Made by a program: the position numbers and the translations under genes. Under the pieces are notes generated by a model, which had not been told where the DNA came from, searched no databases, and was given only the letters and a program-made list of their open reading frames with translations. This document shows positions 60,387 through 64,000 of a DNA stretch of 64,000 bases, one piece after another. Source of the DNA: Verrucomicrobiales bacterium (GTDB lineage: Bacteria > Verrucomicrobiota > Verrucomicrobiia > Verrucomicrobiales > DEV007). The stretch is from assembly GCA_029213005.1 (NCBI GenBank), contig JARGPI010000014.1, positions 103,755 to 167,754 of the forward strand. The letters are read 5' to 3'. Positions within the stretch are counted from its first letter, which is position 1; every line of letters starts with the position of its first letter.

Positions 60387-61093
60387 ATGGATCCGAAATC
60401 AGAGCCCGATGCAGAGACCGTTGCCTTCACTCCGGATTCTACTCCTAATGAAAGGGATCTTTTTCTCGACGTTCTGGAGATCGAAAGTGAGGAAGAGCGC
60501 AGTGCCTTTCTCGAGAACGCGTGCAACGGTGATGAAGCGCTTCGACAAAGGGTCGAGGGCCTGCTTAATGCCCACGAACGAACCGGATTCCTCGAACCGG
60601 GCGAGACCGTTGATGCGTTAAAGGCCGAGGTGTTAGCCGACGCCGACAAAAATGTTTCCACTTCTGGATCCGAAAACTACTCGGTAGGGCCCGAGATTGC
60701 CCGCGGGGGAATGGGGAGCATCCGCATCGCCGAGGATAACAAGCTGAATCGCTCCGTTGCGATCAAGGTGATGCACCGGGATATCTCGGCATCTCCCTCT
60801 GATCAGGCACGCTTCGTTCTCGAGGCGGAAGTCCTCGCGAAACTGGCCCATCCAAACATCGTCCCGATTTATGACATGGTCCGCGAGAATGGCAAACCGC
60901 TGTTCTATTCCATGAAGCTCGTTAAAGGGCGCACGCTTCAGGACATTATCAATGATCTGCAAATTGAAGATTCAGATGCGCTGAAGCACTACACTCTCGA
61001 CCGATTGTTGACCATCTTTCGCAAGGTCTGCGATGCGATGGCTTTCGCCCACGCCGAGAACATCATTCACCGTGACCTGAAGCCGGAAAACAT
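60197..61093 (+). repeat. Duplicated leader and kinase N-terminus, copy 2
   Basis: Second copy of the block at 55261-56158. Offset is 4936 at the upstream end and 4935 from 60308, reflecting a one-base length difference in the leader. After 61093 the two genes diverge first by silent changes, then strongly in protein after about residue 256. Confidence 0.93.
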
Positions 61094-63803
61094 TATGGTC
61101 GGAGAATTTGGTGAGGTGCTGGTGATGGATTGGGGCCTGTCTAAGATTCTCGACAGCAGTGTTGAAATGGTGTCATCCGCCGATCTCAATCCGAATATCG
61201 ATGACTCGGCCTCGGTCGATGCAACTCTGGAAGGCTCGGTGATGGGGACGCCTCAATACATGAGTCCCGAGCAGGCTGCAGGAGAGATCGGGCAAATGGA
61301 TGCGCTCTCCGACATTTATTCACTGGGGGGGATCCTCTACTCGATCCTGACCCTGCGTCCCCCGGTGGAGGGCACGGATGTCTATGACGTGCTGGCAAAA
61401 GTGCAGACGGGAAACCTGACTCCGATCACCACTGTTGGGAGTACACCTCGAGGTGGAAAAGCGGGAAAAAAGGATTCCGTTCTGGAGGCAAAAAAGATCA
61501 AACCACTGCCCCATGTCAGCGGAGGTCAGATTCCATCCGCGCTTTCCTCGGTAGCGATGAAGGCTCTCTCTCTGAAGAAAGCATCTCGATATCGAGACGT
61601 GGCCGCGTTCAGCGCCGATATAGAGAAGTTCCAGGGCGGTTTCGCGACCTCCGCGGAACAGGCGAGGCTGGGCAAGCAATTGATGCTGCTCATCAAGCGC
61701 CACAAAGCCCTGTTCACTACTGCCGCCGCAGCGTGGGCTGTCATTACCGCACTGGCGGTGTGGTTCGTGCTCGGGCTTCGGGCGAGTGAAAAGGCAGCGA
61801 AAGACGCCCAGGCCGTCGCCGTTCAGAAGGAAATCGAAACCAGCAAGGCCCTCGCCCGATCTGCGACTTCACTCGCCGAGGCTGCGCTTCGTGAGGGCAA
61901 TGGGCCGGCGATGCAGGCAGCGCTCAATGAAGTATCGGAAGACAGGCGTGATTCCACTTGGGACTACCTCCACGACCAATCGGACTCCTCGATAGCCCGG
62001 ATCGAGCCCGGCAGACAGATCACTGGTGTCGCCGCGTATCCCAATCAACCAAGCGTTTTTGCGGTGGTAAGCTCCAATAGTGAGGTTTCCCTGATCAACA
62101 TGAGGAGTGGTGAAAGGTTGCTTCATTTCACCTCAGATCTGGCTGGGGCTGATGCCATTGCGATCTCACCTGACGGGGAGCGGATTGCGGTCAGTTCACC
62201 GAGCCGAATTGCCATTTACGACAGTCGCAATGGAGGGTTAGTCAATCAATGGGGATCTGAAAAATCGGCCAAACCGGGCAGGCTCAGATTCAGTCCTGAC
62301 GGAAAAATGATTCTTAGTTTTAGTTTTAAAGGCCGGTTTGTTCGCCTTTGGGATGTCGATACCGGGGAGCTTCGCTGGGAACATAAAAGCGAACACTTTA
62401 ATCACCTTGCCGATTTTTCGGCAAATGGTCAGCAGGTGATTTTCCAAGTTCACTTCTACCCGAGTCTCTCTGTATTGAACGTGTCGGATGGGAAAGAGCA
62501 GCACCAGTATCCGTCGATTGCCCGCACCAACACCGCAACTCTGAGTCCCAATGGCAAGCTGTATGTTGCAGGGAGTCTTAACGGTGATTTGTACGGCAGG
62601 GAGTTCTCCAAGTCCGCGCCAAAATTTGAAGCTCGTACAGATTCACGTCCAATCGAACGAATTGTCTTCTCCGCAACCGGAGAGTTGTTTGTATCAATCG
62701 CTACATCGGGTGACGGACGACTGCTGATTCGTGTGTGGGACACTGGTACGGGCTCAGCGGTCTATCCCTTGCTTGGCGGGCGTGGCACAGTCAGCGACGT
62801 CGCCGTTCACCCTCTTTCGGGTGAGTTGGTCATCTGTGGTTCTGAGACCCGGGTTTGGGCCCTCGGAAAGCCTCGTTGGGCCTTGCGGAAGTTTTCAACG
62901 TCTTGCGTTGCCTTTTGGGGAGCGGATGACGTGGTCTTCGCGCCGGCAAAAAATGGGTATGCTGAACTCCTGCACCTGCAAGATCCCATTCCTAAATCTT
63001 TGTGGGCCTCTGAATCACCATATTATAGTACTGCATCGATCGGTGCCAAAGATGATTTGGCTGCCCTTGCTCATATAGGGTCTGCCATGCCCATCCTATT
63101 GGTGAAAAGGACCGAAACGGGTGTGGAGTTGGTAAGAAGTGTCGAACCGCCCGGAGTCGTGGAAATGGTCCGCCAAAGTCCTGAAGGAAAGCTCCTCGCG
63201 ATTGTTGGCCGAGTGGGCAAACCCGTTCAACTGATTGAAACTGGTTCCGGCGAACCCTCGTTGCAACTGGACACCGGGAACTTCAAAAGTATCAGAGATC
63301 TGGCGTGGATCTCGGATCAAGAATTGATGGGAGTGGGTACAACTTCAGTAGATCAAAGCATTCCAGGTTCGGAAAAACACATCGTCGTCTGGAGCGTCTC
63401 CAATGGCGAAATCCTGCATCGCGCGACACATGGCAGTGGGATGGACGTGCTCGCCGTAGAACCTGGTGGTCGTCGTTTTGCTGAGGCGGGGACGGACAAA
63501 CACGTCCGCATCCGTGATAGCGAAACGCTCGCGGTGATCAGCGAGTTCCGGGTACACGATGGCGCGGTCACTGCCCTGGCGTGGCATCCGAAGAAAGCTA
63601 TCCTCGCAACCGGATCCGGCGATCTCACCATTCGCCTCTGGGATGTGGAGACAGGTGAGCGGATCGACGAACTGCGAGGTCCGCTCAGGGCTCCCCACCA
63701 GCTCGCTTTCGCCCCCAGCGGTCGGCGCCTTGGCTGTGCCTCCCTTGACGGCACCACCCGTATCTGGGATCCGATTTCGCTCCAGGGTGAAACCGTCGAG
63801 TAA
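60387..63803 (+). CDS. Receptor-like Ser/Thr kinase with WD40-like C-terminus (array copy 2)
   Basis: An 1138-residue kinase. Residues 1-256 are the same as in copy 1, including VAIK, HRDLKPENIMV and DWG. The rest of the kinase domain is similar but changed (GTPQYMSPEQAAGEIGQMD). The membrane helix (about 441-463; AAAAWAVITALAVWFVLGLR) is of different sequence. The outside part is a different set of WD40-like repeats (about 550-1138; RLWDVDTGEL, RLWDVETGER, RIWDPISLQ) and lacks the LamG-like end of copy 1. So a common kinase head carries a different presumed sensor. ATG at 60387 preferred to an in-frame TTG 9 bases upstream. Confidence 0.9.
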   Translation: MDPKSEPDAETVAFTPDSTPNERDLFLDVLEIESEEERSAFLENACNGDEALRQRVEGLLNAHERTGFLEPGETVDALKAEVLADADKNVSTSGSENYSVGPEIARGGMGSIRIAEDNKLNRSVAIKVMHRDISASPSDQARFVLEAEVLAKLAHPNIVPIYDMVRENGKPLFYSMKLVKGRTLQDIINDLQIEDSDALKHYTLDRLLTIFRKVCDAMAFAHAENIIHRDLKPENIMVGEFGEVLVMDWGLSKILDSSVEMVSSADLNPNIDDSASVDATLEGSVMGTPQYMSPEQAAGEIGQMDALSDIYSLGGILYSILTLRPPVEGTDVYDVLAKVQTGNLTPITTVGSTPRGGKAGKKDSVLEAKKIKPLPHVSGGQIPSALSSVAMKALSLKKASRYRDVAAFSADIEKFQGGFATSAEQARLGKQLMLLIKRHKALFTTAAAAWAVITALAVWFVLGLRASEKAAKDAQAVAVQKEIETSKALARSATSLAEAALREGNGPAMQAALNEVSEDRRDSTWDYLHDQSDSSIARIEPGRQITGVAAYPNQPSVFAVVSSNSEVSLINMRSGERLLHFTSDLAGADAIAISPDGERIAVSSPSRIAIYDSRNGGLVNQWGSEKSAKPGRLRFSPDGKMILSFSFKGRFVRLWDVDTGELRWEHKSEHFNHLADFSANGQQVIFQVHFYPSLSVLNVSDGKEQHQYPSIARTNTATLSPNGKLYVAGSLNGDLYGREFSKSAPKFEARTDSRPIERIVFSATGELFVSIATSGDGRLLIRVWDTGTGSAVYPLLGGRGTVSDVAVHPLSGELVICGSETRVWALGKPRWALRKFSTSCVAFWGADDVVFAPAKNGYAELLHLQDPIPKSLWASESPYYSTASIGAKDDLAALAHIGSAMPILLVKRTETGVELVRSVEPPGVVEMVRQSPEGKLLAIVGRVGKPVQLIETGSGEPSLQLDTGNFKSIRDLAWISDQELMGVGTTSVDQSIPGSEKHIVVWSVSNGEILHRATHGSGMDVLAVEPGGRRFAEAGTDKHVRIRDSETLAVISEFRVHDGAVTALAWHPKKAILATGSGDLTIRLWDVETGERIDELRGPLRAPHQLAFAPSGRRLGCASLDGTTRIWDPISLQGETVE

Positions 63804-63925
63804 GAGTGCCGAAATCCTGAGTTGCCACTGAAAGATTGGAAGAACCTGTTTTTTGACTCCGAGCCCCTACCTCCAGAGGTGTTCTATCAAAAATCCCTCT
63901 TTTCTTCCCCTGCCCGCCAATCCAA

Positions 63926-64000
63926 CTCCAGGGCCGCAAGTGGCTTTAATTTAGGGCTTGAATAAGTGATTTATTATCAGTTTGTTATTTATGGATCCGA
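63926..64000 (+). repeat. Array leader, copy 3 (cut by window end)
   Basis: From 63946 to the window end (55 bases) the sequence is the same as at 55407-55461 and 60342-60396, covering the leader end and the first codons. From 63926 upstream it is similar (CTCCAGGGC, then GCAAG). This marks the start of a third array member. The hairpin GCCG-CAAG-TGGC is also present. Confidence 0.85.
63991..64000 (+). CDS. Start of a third kinase of the array (cut by window end)
   Basis: The ATG at 63991 begins ATGGATCCGA, the first codons (Met-Asp-Pro) of both kinase copies, preceded by the same leader. Only 10 bases are visible, so the kinase identity is inferred from the shared leader and start. Distance from the copy-2 start is 3604 bp, against 4935 bp between copies 1 and 2. 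Confidence 0.6.

Overview
The window comes from a Gram-negative-type bacterium of the Planctomycetes-Verrucomicrobia group, most likely Verrucomicrobiota. This is inferred from gene content: paired DUF1549/DUF1553 and DUF1501 genes, two formylglycine sulfatases, a FecR-like anti-sigma protein, Tat-exported Gfo/Idh/MocA and pyruvyltransferase-domain proteins, and very large Ser/Thr kinases with WD40-like C-termini. No rRNA, tRNA or CRISPR was seen.

Layout. 1-6800: a truncated esterase, a secreted pectate-lyase-like protein, an esterase translationally coupled to galactokinase (galK), an HI0933-type flavoprotein, a Sco-type copper/redox protein and a DUF3060 lipoprotein. 6796-14823 (minus strand): a complete moxR-DUF58-DUF4381-batA-batB/C-batD-batE operon, in which batB and batC are fused and carry 17 copies of a 15-bp repeat coding QQQDQ. 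14959-16072: an Hsp33-like chaperone and a small RNase III-like protein. 16143-25411: an L,D-transpeptidase lipoprotein, a six-BON-domain protein, a bile-acid/sodium symporter-family transporter, a sensor-less histidine kinase, dihydrolipoyl dehydrogenase, several small unknown proteins and a ketoglutarate-semialdehyde-type aldehyde dehydrogenase.

25480-52679 is a polymer-scavenging region: FecR, DUF1501, PSD1, two sulfatases, a sodium:solute symporter, an HpcH/HpaI aldolase, a BNR/sialidase-fold protein, an FAD oxidoreductase with a golvesin-like tail, an FAH-family enzyme, a Gfo/Idh/MocA oxidoreductase, a ceramidase-like protein, an SGNH hydrolase and a pyruvyltransferase-domain protein. 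These fit import and breakdown of sulfated or acidic sugars. A caspase-fold protease with two YARHG domains, closely followed by a cell-wall amidase, sits inside this region.

52680-64000 is an accessory array: a KAP-type P-loop NTPase, a 5'-truncated SNF2 helicase remnant, and a tandem series of receptor-like Ser/Thr kinases. Copies one and two, and the few bases visible of copy three, share leader and N-terminal sequence. In copies one and two 786 bp are identical by eye, after which the sensor halves diverge strongly. A similar leader precedes the KAP gene, suggesting one repeatedly expanded array.

Two dispersed non-coding signals stand out. A 35-bp element made of two 13-bp TGTAC/GTACA palindromes with a 9-bp spacer occurs at four intergenic places. 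A roughly 290-bp nested palindrome lies next to one of them at 49.4-49.7 kb.
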